Positions 8,689 to 15,270 of a stretch of 52,205 bases of DNA are shown here, one piece after another. A program made the translations under genes and the position numbers. The DNA lies in the NCBI GenBank assembly GCA_040757355.1, contig JBFLWY010000019.1, positions 1 through 52,205 of the forward strand. Direction: 5' to 3'. The DNA is from DTYU01 sp040757355 (GTDB lineage: Bacteria; Bacillota; Desulfotomaculia; Desulfotomaculales; Ammonificaceae). Below the pieces are notes generated by a model. It searched no databases. It saw nothing but the letters and a program-made list of their open reading frames with translations, and was not told where the DNA came from. Numbering within the stretch: position 1 is the first letter of the stretch; each line of letters begins with the position of its first letter.

Positions 8689-9357
8689 GTGTTTAAGCGG
8701 CTCAAAGAAGAAATACGCGTCTACATGGAGCGGGACCCCGCTGCCAAGAACGCTCTCGAAATCCTCCTTTGTTATCCAGGCATACACGCTGTCTGGTTTC
8801 ACCGGGTGGCACACCGGCTTTATAAACGGCGGCTGTTTTTACCGGCGCGTCTCATCTCCCAGTTGGCACGTTTTCTCACCGGGATCGAGATCCATCCCGG
8901 TGCCGAGATCGGCAGAGGCTTCTTTATTGACCACGGCATGGGTGTGGTCATCGGCGAGACGACTGAAATCGGGGACAACGTTTCGCTGTACCAGGGGGTG
9001 ACGCTGGGTGGAACCGGCAAGGAAAAAGGCAAGCGGCACCCTACCATCGGCAACAACGTAGTCATCAGTGCGGGCGCCAAGATTCTGGGTTCTTTTTCTG
9101 TGGGGGACAACTCGAAGATCGGTGCGGGATCGGTGGTACTCAAGCCTGTGCCGCCGAACTGTACGGTGGTAGGGGTTCCCGGGAGAGTGGTCGTACGGGA
9201 AGGACAGCGGGTGCGCGAAGGCGTCGACCTGAGGCACGACCTTCTGCCCGACCCGGTGGCGGAGGTGCTGGCGAGGTTTGAGGAGGAAATAACCAGGCTC
9301 AAGAACCGGTTACAGGAGCTTGAATCGAGGGTAAACGGGAGGACGGGCCTTGATTGA
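8689..9357 (+). CDS. cysE: Serine O-acetyltransferase
   Basis: Transfers acetyl from acetyl-CoA to L-serine, the first step of cysteine synthesis. The start is set at GTG 8689 because TTGGAGGAGA (8677-8685) lies just upstream and the resulting protein begins FKRLKEEI, as in Firmicute CysE of about 220 residues; an in-frame ATG at 8608 would add 27 atypical residues. An N-terminal helical part (1-60) is followed by left-handed beta-helix hexapeptide repeats with the IHPGAEIGRGFFIDHGMG signature and the catalytic His in DHG. The tail overlaps cysS by 8 bases. Gene pairing suggests that cysteine supply and cysteinyl-tRNA charging are coupled. Confidence 0.95.
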   Translation: MFKRLKEEIRVYMERDPAAKNALEILLCYPGIHAVWFHRVAHRLYKRRLFLPARLISQLARFLTGIEIHPGAEIGRGFFIDHGMGVVIGETTEIGDNVSLYQGVTLGGTGKEKGKRHPTIGNNVVISAGAKILGSFSVGDNSKIGAGSVVLKPVPPNCTVVGVPGRVVVREGQRVREGVDLRHDLLPDPVAEVLARFEEEITRLKNRLQELESRVNGRTGLD

Positions 9358-10783
9358 AATTTATAACACTCTGACCAAACGGAAAGAAAGATTTGACCCC
9401 GCTGAACCGGAGAGGGTCCGCATGTATGTCTGCGGGCCAACAACATACAACTACATACACTTGGGGAATGCAAGAACATTCGTAATCTTTGATACCATCC
9501 GGCGCTACCTCGAGTACTGCGGCTTTCAGGTTCTTTTGGTCCAGAACTTTACGGACGTTGACGACAAGATTATCAAAAGGGCTGCGGAGGAAGGGATGGA
9601 GCCGCGCGACTTGGCGGCGAAGTATATTGAGGCCTATTTTGAGGACGCCGATCGTCTTAATATACGCCGGGCCGATGTCCACCCCAAGGTCTCGGAACAC
9701 ATCCCGGAGATTATTGCGCTTGTTGAGACGCTGATCAACAAGGGGTTTGGTTATGTCGCTGGCGGCGACGTCTACTTTGCCGTGCGGCGCTTCTCGGAGT
9801 ACGGAAAGCTGTCCGGGCGTAATCTTGACGAGATGCTTGCCGGGGCGCGTGTTGAACCGGAGGCCAACAAGCGCGACCCGATTGATTTTGCGCTCTGGAA
9901 GAGTGCAAAGCCCGGGGAACCGACGTGGCCCAGTCCCTGGGGAGGGGGGCGGCCCGGCTGGCATATCGAGTGCTCGGCGATGGCGCTGAAATACCTCGGT
10001 ACCAACTTCGACATCCACGGCGGCGGGGCGGACCTTATCTTTCCCCACCATGAAAACGAAATCGCACAGTCTGAAGCGGCCACCGGAGAGCCTTTCGCAA
10101 GGTATTGGATGCATAACGCCTTTATTACCGTGCGCCAGGAGAAAATGTCTAAGTCCATCGGGAATATCTTTTTAGTGCGGGATGTACTGGAGCGCTTTCC
10201 CGCACCGGCGGTGCGGCTTTTTCTCCTGGGAACGCACTACCGGAGTCCGCTTGATTATGCCCCGGAATACATTGAGGCTGCGGTTCGTGGCGTGGAACGG
10301 CTTGAAACATCTTTCTTGCTGCTGAAGGAGGCGCTTGGCAGGAAGCTACCCGGCAGAGGTGGAGGCGGATCGTTTGACGAGCGGTTGTCGGTCTTAGAGA
10401 CGGAGTTTAAAGCGGCTATGGACGACGATTTCAATACCGCCCGCGCGCTGGCCTGCTGTTTTGACCTGGTCCGTGAGGTAAATACGGCGGTTCACGCAGC
10501 GGTGCTCCCGTCCAAAAAGGCGCTGGAGAGGGCGATGAATCTTTTCTGCGGGTTCAACCGCGTGCTCGGTATCGTTCCGGAAAGGGAAGGGAAACCGCTC
10601 TTTGAGGCGACAGCGGGGGGCGATGACTTGTCTGGGCGGCTTCTTGATCTGCTGGTCGCTGTGCGCCAGGAAGCCCGGATAAAAAAGGACTGGGCGACGG
10701 CGGACCGCATCCGCGAAGGGTTGAAGGAGATAGGAATAGTCCTCGAGGACACTCCCGAAGGAGTCCGTTGGAAAAGGGTATAA
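9350..10783 (+). CDS. cysS: Cysteinyl-tRNA synthetase
   Basis: Class I synthetase that charges tRNA-Cys. Visible: zinc ligand Cys28 (YVCGPTTYN), HIGH-type motif HLGN at 37-40, the GWHIECSAM zinc-site stretch, KMSKS at 265-269 and a C-terminal anticodon-binding helical domain. The length of 477 is normal. It starts with TTG at 9350, inside the end of cysE, with GGGAGGA 6 bases upstream. In Bacillus, mrnC (Mini-RNase III) follows cysS; here it is absent and a 230-base repeat-filled gap precedes rlmB. Confidence 0.97.
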   Translation: MIEIYNTLTKRKERFDPAEPERVRMYVCGPTTYNYIHLGNARTFVIFDTIRRYLEYCGFQVLLVQNFTDVDDKIIKRAAEEGMEPRDLAAKYIEAYFEDADRLNIRRADVHPKVSEHIPEIIALVETLINKGFGYVAGGDVYFAVRRFSEYGKLSGRNLDEMLAGARVEPEANKRDPIDFALWKSAKPGEPTWPSPWGGGRPGWHIECSAMALKYLGTNFDIHGGGADLIFPHHENEIAQSEAATGEPFARYWMHNAFITVRQEKMSKSIGNIFLVRDVLERFPAPAVRLFLLGTHYRSPLDYAPEYIEAAVRGVERLETSFLLLKEALGRKLPGRGGGGSFDERLSVLETEFKAAMDDDFNTARALACCFDLVREVNTAVHAAVLPSKKALERAMNLFCGFNRVLGIVPEREGKPLFEATAGGDDLSGRLLDLLVAVRQEARIKKDWATADRIREGLKEIGIVLEDTPEGVRWKRV

Positions 10784-10786
10784 CCT

Positions 10787-10997
10787 TTGGGGGTAGGAAG
10801 TTTACGGTCAGAATACAGAAGACAGAATAGCCTGCGGGGGTACGAATTATAGGTCAGAATACATGAGACAGGATACAGAAGTTCCGAGTCGAAAGTCACG
10901 GGTCAGGAGCCAGAAGTTAGAATTCTCGAGTTGTAAGTCTTTCATTCTGTATTCTACATTCTATATTCTATACCCTATATTCTATACCCGGAATTCA
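10787..10997. repeat. CAGAAT/ATTCTG-rich dispersed low-complexity repeat
   Basis: The whole cysS-rlmB gap is made of short recurring words: GGTCAGAATACAGAAGACAGAATA, then after about 110 bases the pyrimidine-strand version TTCATTCTGTATTCTACATTC and TATATTCTATACCC. The two halves are partly complementary and could fold. Similar blocks occur at 15125-15200, 25098-25175, 27145-27185, 27818-27915 and 40362-40515. No coding potential. Confidence 0.7.
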
Positions 10998-11013
10998 ATT
11001 TTCGGAGAAAAAA

Positions 11014-11763
11014 ATGACTGAGGTTCTTTACGGGCGCCACCCGGTTAAAGAGGCGCTGAAGTCCGGACGGCCGCTGAACAAAATTCTCGTAGCGCGCGGG
11101 TTGGGCGGGCCGGTATTTCAGGAAATCAAGGGCTTAGCAACAGCCAGGCGCATACCCTTGCAGTTGGTTGACAGGCAGGTCCTGGACAGGATCACCTCCG
11201 GGGGTGTACACCAGGGCTATTTAGCTTTTGCTTCGGTTAAGGAATACGCGACGGTAGACGATATCATAATAGGAGCTAAAGAACCACCGCTTATCGTTGT
11301 TCTCGCCCATATCTCGGATCCCCGGAATCTGGGTGCCATCCTGCGAACGGCGGCGGCTGCCGGCGTAGACGGAGTAATTATCCCGTCGCGGCGTGCGGCG
11401 GGGTTGAGCGGTGAAGTGGCTAAGGCTTCTGCGGGGGCCATTGAACACATCCCGGTCGCGCGGGTGACCAACATCGCCCGGGCGCTCCGCTCTTTGAAAG
11501 AAAGAGGTTTTTGGATTGTGGGGGCGGAGGCCGATGCCCAGGCGTCGCTTTGGGAAGTCGAACTTACGGGGGCGCTGGCGGTCGTAATCGGGGGCGAGGC
11601 CGCCGGGCTCGGGCGGACGATCCAAAAAGAGTGCGATTATAGAGTGCGGATACCGATGTACGGAAAGGTAGGGTCGCTCAATGCTTCGGTAGCGGCGGCA
11701 CTTGTTCTTTACGAGGTATTCCGCCAGCGCCGTAAAGCCGATGCGCGAAATAATAATCGTTGA
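11014..11763 (+). CDS. rlmB: RlmB/TrmH-family 23S rRNA 2'-O-methyltransferase
   Basis: SpoU-class S-adenosylmethionine-dependent methyltransferase, expected to methylate a ribose in 23S rRNA. The N-terminal substrate-binding domain (YGRHPVKEALKSGR) and the knotted SPOUT core with all three motifs are visible: NLGAILRTAAAAG, VVIGGEAAGL and MYGKVGSLNASVAAAL. The length of 249 is normal. The ATG has a GGAGAA site. The end overlaps the next gene by 23 bases. Confidence 0.95.
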   Translation: MTEVLYGRHPVKEALKSGRPLNKILVARGLGGPVFQEIKGLATARRIPLQLVDRQVLDRITSGGVHQGYLAFASVKEYATVDDIIIGAKEPPLIVVLAHISDPRNLGAILRTAAAAGVDGVIIPSRRAAGLSGEVAKASAGAIEHIPVARVTNIARALRSLKERGFWIVGAEADAQASLWEVELTGALAVVIGGEAAGLGRTIQKECDYRVRIPMYGKVGSLNASVAAALVLYEVFRQRRKADARNNNR

Positions 11764-12253
11764 CGGTTACAACATGATTTTTGCGCAGGCTGCCGGCAAG
11801 GAGGTGGACTTAGCCCATGCCCGCGAACGCCTGCTCAACCAATTACTCCAGTATGCCGTTCTTGCCGGTGTAGATGTGGTGGTGGTGTTTGACGCATACC
11901 GTGTCAAGGGCGGCAGGGAACATACCGAGCAGCGGGGCGGATTGACGGTTATTTTTACTGCCGAAGGAGAATCAGCGGACACGGTGATTGAACGCTTGTG
12001 CGCCCAGTTGTCGGAACGGTTCACCATTTCCGTTGTCACCGCCGACTGGGCGGAACAGCGGTTGGCACTGGGTTACGGGGCACTCCGGGTAACGCCGCGA
12101 GAGTTTGATGCGGAGGTTAAGGAGGTTATTCAAAGTCACCAAGACCGGATTCCCACTGCAGCACGCCCTGCCGACGACTACATCGAAAGCCGGTTGGCGG
12201 AAGACATCAGGACCATTTTGTCGAAATGGCGGCAGGGAAAAGGGGGAACCTAG
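11741..12253 (+). CDS. yacP: YacP (Rae1-type) NYN-domain endoribonuclease
   Basis: NYN/PIN-like nuclease; the Bacillus homologue YacP/Rae1 enters the ribosomal A site and cuts mRNA. The acidic residues of the fold are visible: IIVDGYNMIF at the start, VVVVFDAYR (about 48-56), the ESADTVIE stretch and VVTADWAEQ. The family starts with MR-IVDGYN, so ATG 11741 is chosen; an in-frame TTG at 11702 would add 13 unrelated residues. The gene overlaps rlmB by 23 bases, as expected for a coupled pair. Its 170-residue length is typical. Confidence 0.93.
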   Translation: MREIIIVDGYNMIFAQAAGKEVDLAHARERLLNQLLQYAVLAGVDVVVVFDAYRVKGGREHTEQRGGLTVIFTAEGESADTVIERLCAQLSERFTISVVTADWAEQRLALGYGALRVTPREFDAEVKEVIQSHQDRIPTAARPADDYIESRLAEDIRTILSKWRQGKGGT

Positions 12254-12274
12254 AGACTGTTATTAATTTTCGCC

Positions 12275-12303
12275 TTGACGCTCTTTAACCTGTTAGTTAT
12301 AAT
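12275..12303 (+). promoter_or_regulatory. Sigma-A-type promoter of sigH
   Basis: TTGACG (12275-12280), 17-base spacer, perfect TATAAT (12298-12303). It lies 45 bases before the sigH ATG. Confidence 0.85.
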
Positions 12304-12347
12304 GTGAAAAAGCGGTTCTTGGACAACCTAAGAGAAGTGGGGGCGAT

Positions 12348-12998
12348 ATGTTGAGCCTCAGCGGCTTGAGCCGGCAGGTTTGCCCAGCGTACGACGTAAT
12401 GCAGGACGAGGAAATAGTAGAATTCGCAAGGGAGGGCGACATTGAGGCCCAAGAGTTTTTGATTAATAAGTACAAGAATTTTGTCCGGGCAAAGGCGCGA
12501 TCCTATTTTCTTATTGGTGCCGACCGCGAGGATATCATCCAGGAAGGAATGATAGGGCTATATAAGGCCATACGGGATTTTCGTTTGGACAAGCTTTCGT
12601 CCTTCCGGGCTTTTGCAGAGTTGTGTATTACCCGACAGATCATAACCGCCATTAAAACTGCGACCAGGCAGAAACACATTCCTTTAAACTCATATATTTC
12701 TTTAAACAAACCGATTTATGACGAGGATTCCGACCGGACTCTGTTGGATGTTGTTTCAGGAGCAAGGCTTACTGATCCGGAAGAACTGATTATCAGCCGG
12801 GAAGAGTTTGACAACATCGAGGACAAAATCGGCGAGCTTCTTAGTGCTTTAGAAAGAAAGGTCTTGATCTCGTACCTCAACGGGAAGTCGTACCAGGAGA
12901 TCGCGGAAGACCTGAAGAGGCACGTCAAATCAATCGATAACGCGCTGCAGCGGGTCAAGCGAAAACTTGAACGCTACCTGGAAAAGAGAGAAAACTGA
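12348..12998 (+). CDS. sigH: RNA polymerase sigma factor SigH (early sporulation)
   Basis: Sigma-70-family factor for the transition to sporulation. It has region 2 (about 22-95: DEEIVEFAREGD...LINKYKNFVRAKARSYF, then DREDIIQEGMIGLYKAIRDF with the core-binding and -10-recognition helices) and a C-terminal region 4 helix-turn-helix (about 165-212: GKSYQEIAEDLKRHVKSIDNALQRVKRKL). It lacks regions 1.1 and 3, as SigH does. The position after yacP is conserved. In Bacillus rpmG-secE-nusG follow; here a terminator and tRNA genes follow instead, so the synteny breaks at this point. Confidence 0.96.
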   Translation: MLSLSGLSRQVCPAYDVMQDEEIVEFAREGDIEAQEFLINKYKNFVRAKARSYFLIGADREDIIQEGMIGLYKAIRDFRLDKLSSFRAFAELCITRQIITAIKTATRQKHIPLNSYISLNKPIYDEDSDRTLLDVVSGARLTDPEELIISREEFDNIEDKIGELLSALERKVLISYLNGKSYQEIAEDLKRHVKSIDNALQRVKRKLERYLEKREN

Positions 12999-13002
12999 AC
13001 TA

Positions 13003-13032
13003 AAGGGGGGGCTGACCCCCTTAAAATTTTTT
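13003..13032 (+). terminator. Rho-independent terminator after sigH
   Basis: Stem AAGGGGG (13003-13009) with CCCCCTT (13016-13022), a 6-base loop, then AAAA and six Ts (13027-13032). It starts 5 bases after the sigH stop. Confidence 0.82.
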
Positions 13033-13073
13033 ACCATTCGGGATTCCCGTCGGGCGCAGCGATAAATGCGCAC

Positions 13074-13131
13074 TTCGGAAGTCAGATGCAGGATGTCAGA
13101 GGTCAGACCTCGTAGAATTCGCCACGCGAAT
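13074..13131. repeat. Inverted copy of a dispersed repeat plus a small palindrome
   Basis: Bases 13074-13107 are the exact reverse complement (34 of 34) of 21831-21864. Directly after it ATTCGC/GCGAAT (13117-13122 with 13126-13131) forms a short palindrome of the same family as those at 22234 and 27121. The rest of the 339-base gap between sigH and the first tRNA holds only the sigH terminator and the tRNA promoter. Confidence 0.75.
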
Positions 13132-13297
13132 CCCCTTTTTTCCCCTTGCTCTGCTTGCTTCTCACCGCGTTCCGTCGATATAGGCTGAGTGGTTATGATA
13201 GTCAGGGGTGGACGGTAATAAACCCGGCTTTTTGGATACTGACCGCAAAGACCTAACTAAATTCGTCCCGACCCGGTACCAAGTGCTTAGTTGACGC

Positions 13298-13326
13298 TTG
13301 ACGCCGGTATTTGCTTATTCTATAAT
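13298..13326 (+). promoter_or_regulatory. Promoter of tRNA-Thr(UGU)
   Basis: TTGACG (13298-13303), 17-base spacer, perfect TATAAT (13321-13326), 12 bases before the tRNA. A second TTGACG sits at 13291 but would be spaced 24 bases away. Confidence 0.85.
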
Positions 13327-13337
13327 GAGAAAGCGGT

Positions 13338-13412
13338 GCTGGGGTAGCTCAATGGCAGAGCAGCTGACTTGTAATCAGCAGGTTGTGGGTTCAAATCCCA
13401 TCCCCAGCTCCA
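13338..13412 (+). tRNA. tRNA-Thr (anticodon TGT)
   Basis: Acceptor stem GCTGGGG (13338-13344) pairs with CCCCAGC (13402-13408). Anticodon loop CTTGTAA within a GCTGA/TCAGC stem gives anticodon TGT. T-arm GTGGGTTCAAATCCCAT. The CCA end is encoded at 13410-13412. Confidence 0.96.
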
Positions 13413-13506
13413 GAACAGAGGTTAGAGGTCGAAATCGGCGGAAGGGACTTAGTGCGGGAATTCCGAAAGCTAAAACCATACCGGTAAAAGTGGTAATTAT
13501 TTTAAT

Positions 13507-13535
13507 TTGAAAACATAGTCTCGATGTGTTATAAT
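13507..13535 (+). promoter_or_regulatory. Promoter of tRNA-fMet
   Basis: TTGAAA (13507-13512), 17-base spacer, perfect TATAAT (13530-13535), 14 bases upstream of the tRNA. Confidence 0.8.
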
Positions 13536-13549
13536 AAATTTTGTGACAC

Positions 13550-13625
<76 letters not shown>

Positions 13626-13639
13626 AAAGAAAACACAGA

Positions 13640-13671
13640 GCCCGCAAGGATTTGCGGGCCTTACTGTTTTT
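13640..13671 (+). terminator. Terminator after tRNA-fMet
   Basis: Eight-bp perfect stem GCCCGCAA / TTGCGGGC (13640-13647 with 13652-13659), 4-base loop, then a T-rich tail CTTACTGTTTTTA. Confidence 0.8.
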
Positions 13672-13706
13672 ACCTGGAACATACCAAGAACCTTTTGTTG
13701 GAAAAG

Positions 13707-14310
13707 CTATCCGGGTAAAGCTCCCGCCATGTTGGAAGGCGGGGACATGCCTTGAGCGTTGTATGCCTTGACACGGTAAAAGTAGGTAGCCCAAGGGAAG
13801 AGACCTGCGTCAATATATTCCATTACATTGGGACCGACACGGGCTATCTCGATAAATGTCGGCTCGGTATGTATAGGTTGTATTGGGATTTAGGCCGGTA
13901 TCCACATGGTTTGTGGTATCGGCAGGAACAACTCCGATTTCGATGAAATCGGGGCTGGCTTCCGTTCTCCGTTCGATGCGGAAGCTGTCTTCCGCGGTGG
14001 AATTGTCCTGCCACATTAATCGGATCTCAGAAATAGATACGGCGGCTGCGGTTAAATTTGACGGCGCTGCCGGAGGTTGAACCGCAGGCGTCGTTACAAT
14101 CGCCTCATTCAAATAGCCCGATTTTCCTGCTGAGTTAAATGCCACAATCCGGTAGGTGTATATAGTGCTGCCTTCAACGTGCCGGTCGGAGTAAGCCGTC
14201 GCTCCGGCGAAAAGGGTCACGACGCGCAAAAACGGTCCGGTTTCGGTCCTGCGTTCCAGGATGAAGCCGTCTTCGTTTTCCGCGTTATCCGTCCGGACTT
14301 GTCCCAACCT
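13707..14310 (-). pseudogene. Decayed fibronectin type III repeat protein gene
   Basis: Minus-strand remnants of two to three fibronectin-III domains. One open stretch (about 14307 down to 13810) reads as an FN3 end (YTYRIVAFNSAGKSGYLNE) followed by another FN3 beginning PAAPSNLTAAAVSISEIRL and containing WQDNSTAEDSFRIERRTE. Downstream, in a different frame, FN3 sequence resumes as FYRVKAYNAQGMSPPSNMAG and ends at a stop at 13709-13707. At the 5' side the homology (WTDNAENEDGFILERR) runs into a frame break with no start codon or ribosome site. FN3 arrays usually belong to secreted or surface enzymes, so this is probably the tail of a lost surface protein. The rest of the gap up to the next tRNA (14311-14658) shows no gene I can support. 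Confidence 0.72.
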
Positions 14311-14610
14311 CCAGTTTTACGTGCGTTTATTCATGGTATTCGTTTTGGTATCCTTTCGCCACTGGTACGGTTCGTTGTCCGTTACTCCCGGATTGACGGG
14401 CGGCGGTTCCGTGAGACGGTAACCTCAGGGGTTAAGACAGAATTGTTTTTCCAACCGGCATTGAATCTTTTGAGTCCGAGGTATATACTATCAGGGGCTC
14501 TTTCAGCAGGTGAAGTATTTGGCCAAAGGCAGGATATAGAGGGTTGTCGGTTTGGAAAGGTACCATTTCACACTGAGGAACCTGCGGGTTTGTCTATTAC
14601 CTGTACCTTC

Positions 14611-14639
14611 TTGACATGAAAACGGCCTTCATTTAAAAT
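14611..14639 (+). promoter_or_regulatory. Promoter of the tRNA-Thr(GGU)-Met pair
   Basis: Perfect TTGACA (14611-14616), 17-base spacer, TAAAAT (14634-14639), 19 bases before the first tRNA. Confidence 0.85.
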
Positions 14640-14658
14640 ACTACTTGCGATAACAAAC

Positions 14659-14734
14659 GCCCATATAGCTCAGTCGGCAGAGCGCATCCTTGGTAAGGAT
14701 GAGGTCGCCGGTTCAAGTCCGGCTATGGGCTCCA
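14659..14734 (+). tRNA. tRNA-Thr (anticodon GGT)
   Basis: Acceptor GCCCATA (14659-14665) with TATGGGC (14724-14730). Anticodon loop TTGGTAA in the stem CATCC/GGATG gives anticodon GGT. T-arm GCCGGTTCAAGTCCGGC, CCA encoded at 14732-14734. It is a second threonine isoacceptor next to the TGT one. Confidence 0.96.
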
Positions 14735-14737
14735 GCA

Positions 14738-14814
14738 GGCGGCGTAGCTCAGTTGGTCAGAGCATGCGGTTCATACCCGCAGTGTCCGGGGTTCGAGTCC
14801 CTGCGCCGCCACCA
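14738..14814 (+). tRNA. tRNA-Met, elongator (anticodon CAT)
   Basis: Acceptor GGCGGCG (14738-14744) with CGCCGCC (14804-14810). Anticodon loop TTCATAC in the stem TGCGG/CCGCA; fully paired acceptor, unlike the initiator. CCA encoded at 14812-14814. A lysidine-modified tRNA-Ile with CAT cannot be excluded by sequence alone, but the GGCGGCG acceptor is usual for elongator Met. It is 3 bases after tRNA-Thr and shares its promoter. Confidence 0.88.
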
Positions 14815-14824
14815 GAAAGCAACG

Positions 14825-14849
14825 CCTGAACGTAACGGTTCAGGTTTTT
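14825..14849 (+). terminator. Terminator after the tRNA-Thr-Met pair
   Basis: Seven-bp stem CCTGAAC / GTTCAGG (14825-14831 with 14838-14844), 6-base loop, five Ts. Confidence 0.82.
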
Positions 14850-14863
14850 GTATCTGTTAAGAC

Positions 14864-14892
14864 TTGCGTTCGACCAGTATTACTGCTATAAT
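14864..14892 (+). promoter_or_regulatory. Promoter of tRNA-Asn
   Basis: TTGCGT (14864-14869), 17-base spacer, TATAAT (14887-14892) with an extended TGC directly upstream. Confidence 0.82.
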
Positions 14893-14928
14893 GTTTTCCG
14901 GCATACAGTAGTTTTTCCTAGTAGCCGT

Positions 14929-15003
14929 TCCGCGATAGCTCAACGGTAGAGCATCCGGCTGTTAACCGGAGGGTTGCAGGTTCGAATCCTGCTCGCGGAG
15001 CCA
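14929..15003 (+). tRNA. tRNA-Asn (anticodon GTT)
   Basis: Acceptor TCCGCGA (14929-14935) with TCGCGGA (14993-14999), discriminator G, encoded CCA (15001-15003). Anticodon loop CTGTTAA in the stem TCCGG/CCGGA gives GTT. T-arm GCAGGTTCGAATCCTGC. Confidence 0.96.
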
Positions 15004-15012
15004 GAAATTTCG

Positions 15013-15038
15013 ACCGCCGTGAGTTCGGCGGTTTTTTT
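15013..15038 (+). terminator. Terminator after tRNA-Asn
   Basis: Seven-bp stem ACCGCCG / CGGCGGT (15013-15019 with 15026-15032), 6-base loop, seven Ts. The 230 bases between here and lonB hold a CAGAAT-type repeat block (15125-15200) and no other feature. Confidence 0.88.
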
Positions 15039-15270
15039 ATTTTATTTATACGTAATCCGAGCGCGAGTAGTAAAGTGGTTGGATAAAAACGGGAAAACTT
15101 AATAATAATAAAGGATGCCGGAGTTTGGGGTCAGAATTCAGGAATCAGAAACCAAAATTCAGAATACCCAGTCCGGAATTCAGAATGGTCTTCAGACCCA
15201 AGTTTTTAAACGTCAAACGTAGAACGTTTCAACGTCAAACGCATATGGCTTGGCTAAGGAGGAAAGAACT

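Noticed and set aside
10787..10997. CRISPR array from regularly recurring CAGAAT words
   Set aside because: Repeat units are short, variable and unevenly spaced, and no cas genes are present in the window.
14179..14619. Plus-strand open frame of 146 codons between the tRNAs
   Set aside because: It overlaps the fibronectin-III remnant on the other strand, has no ribosome site, and shows no domain-like pattern.
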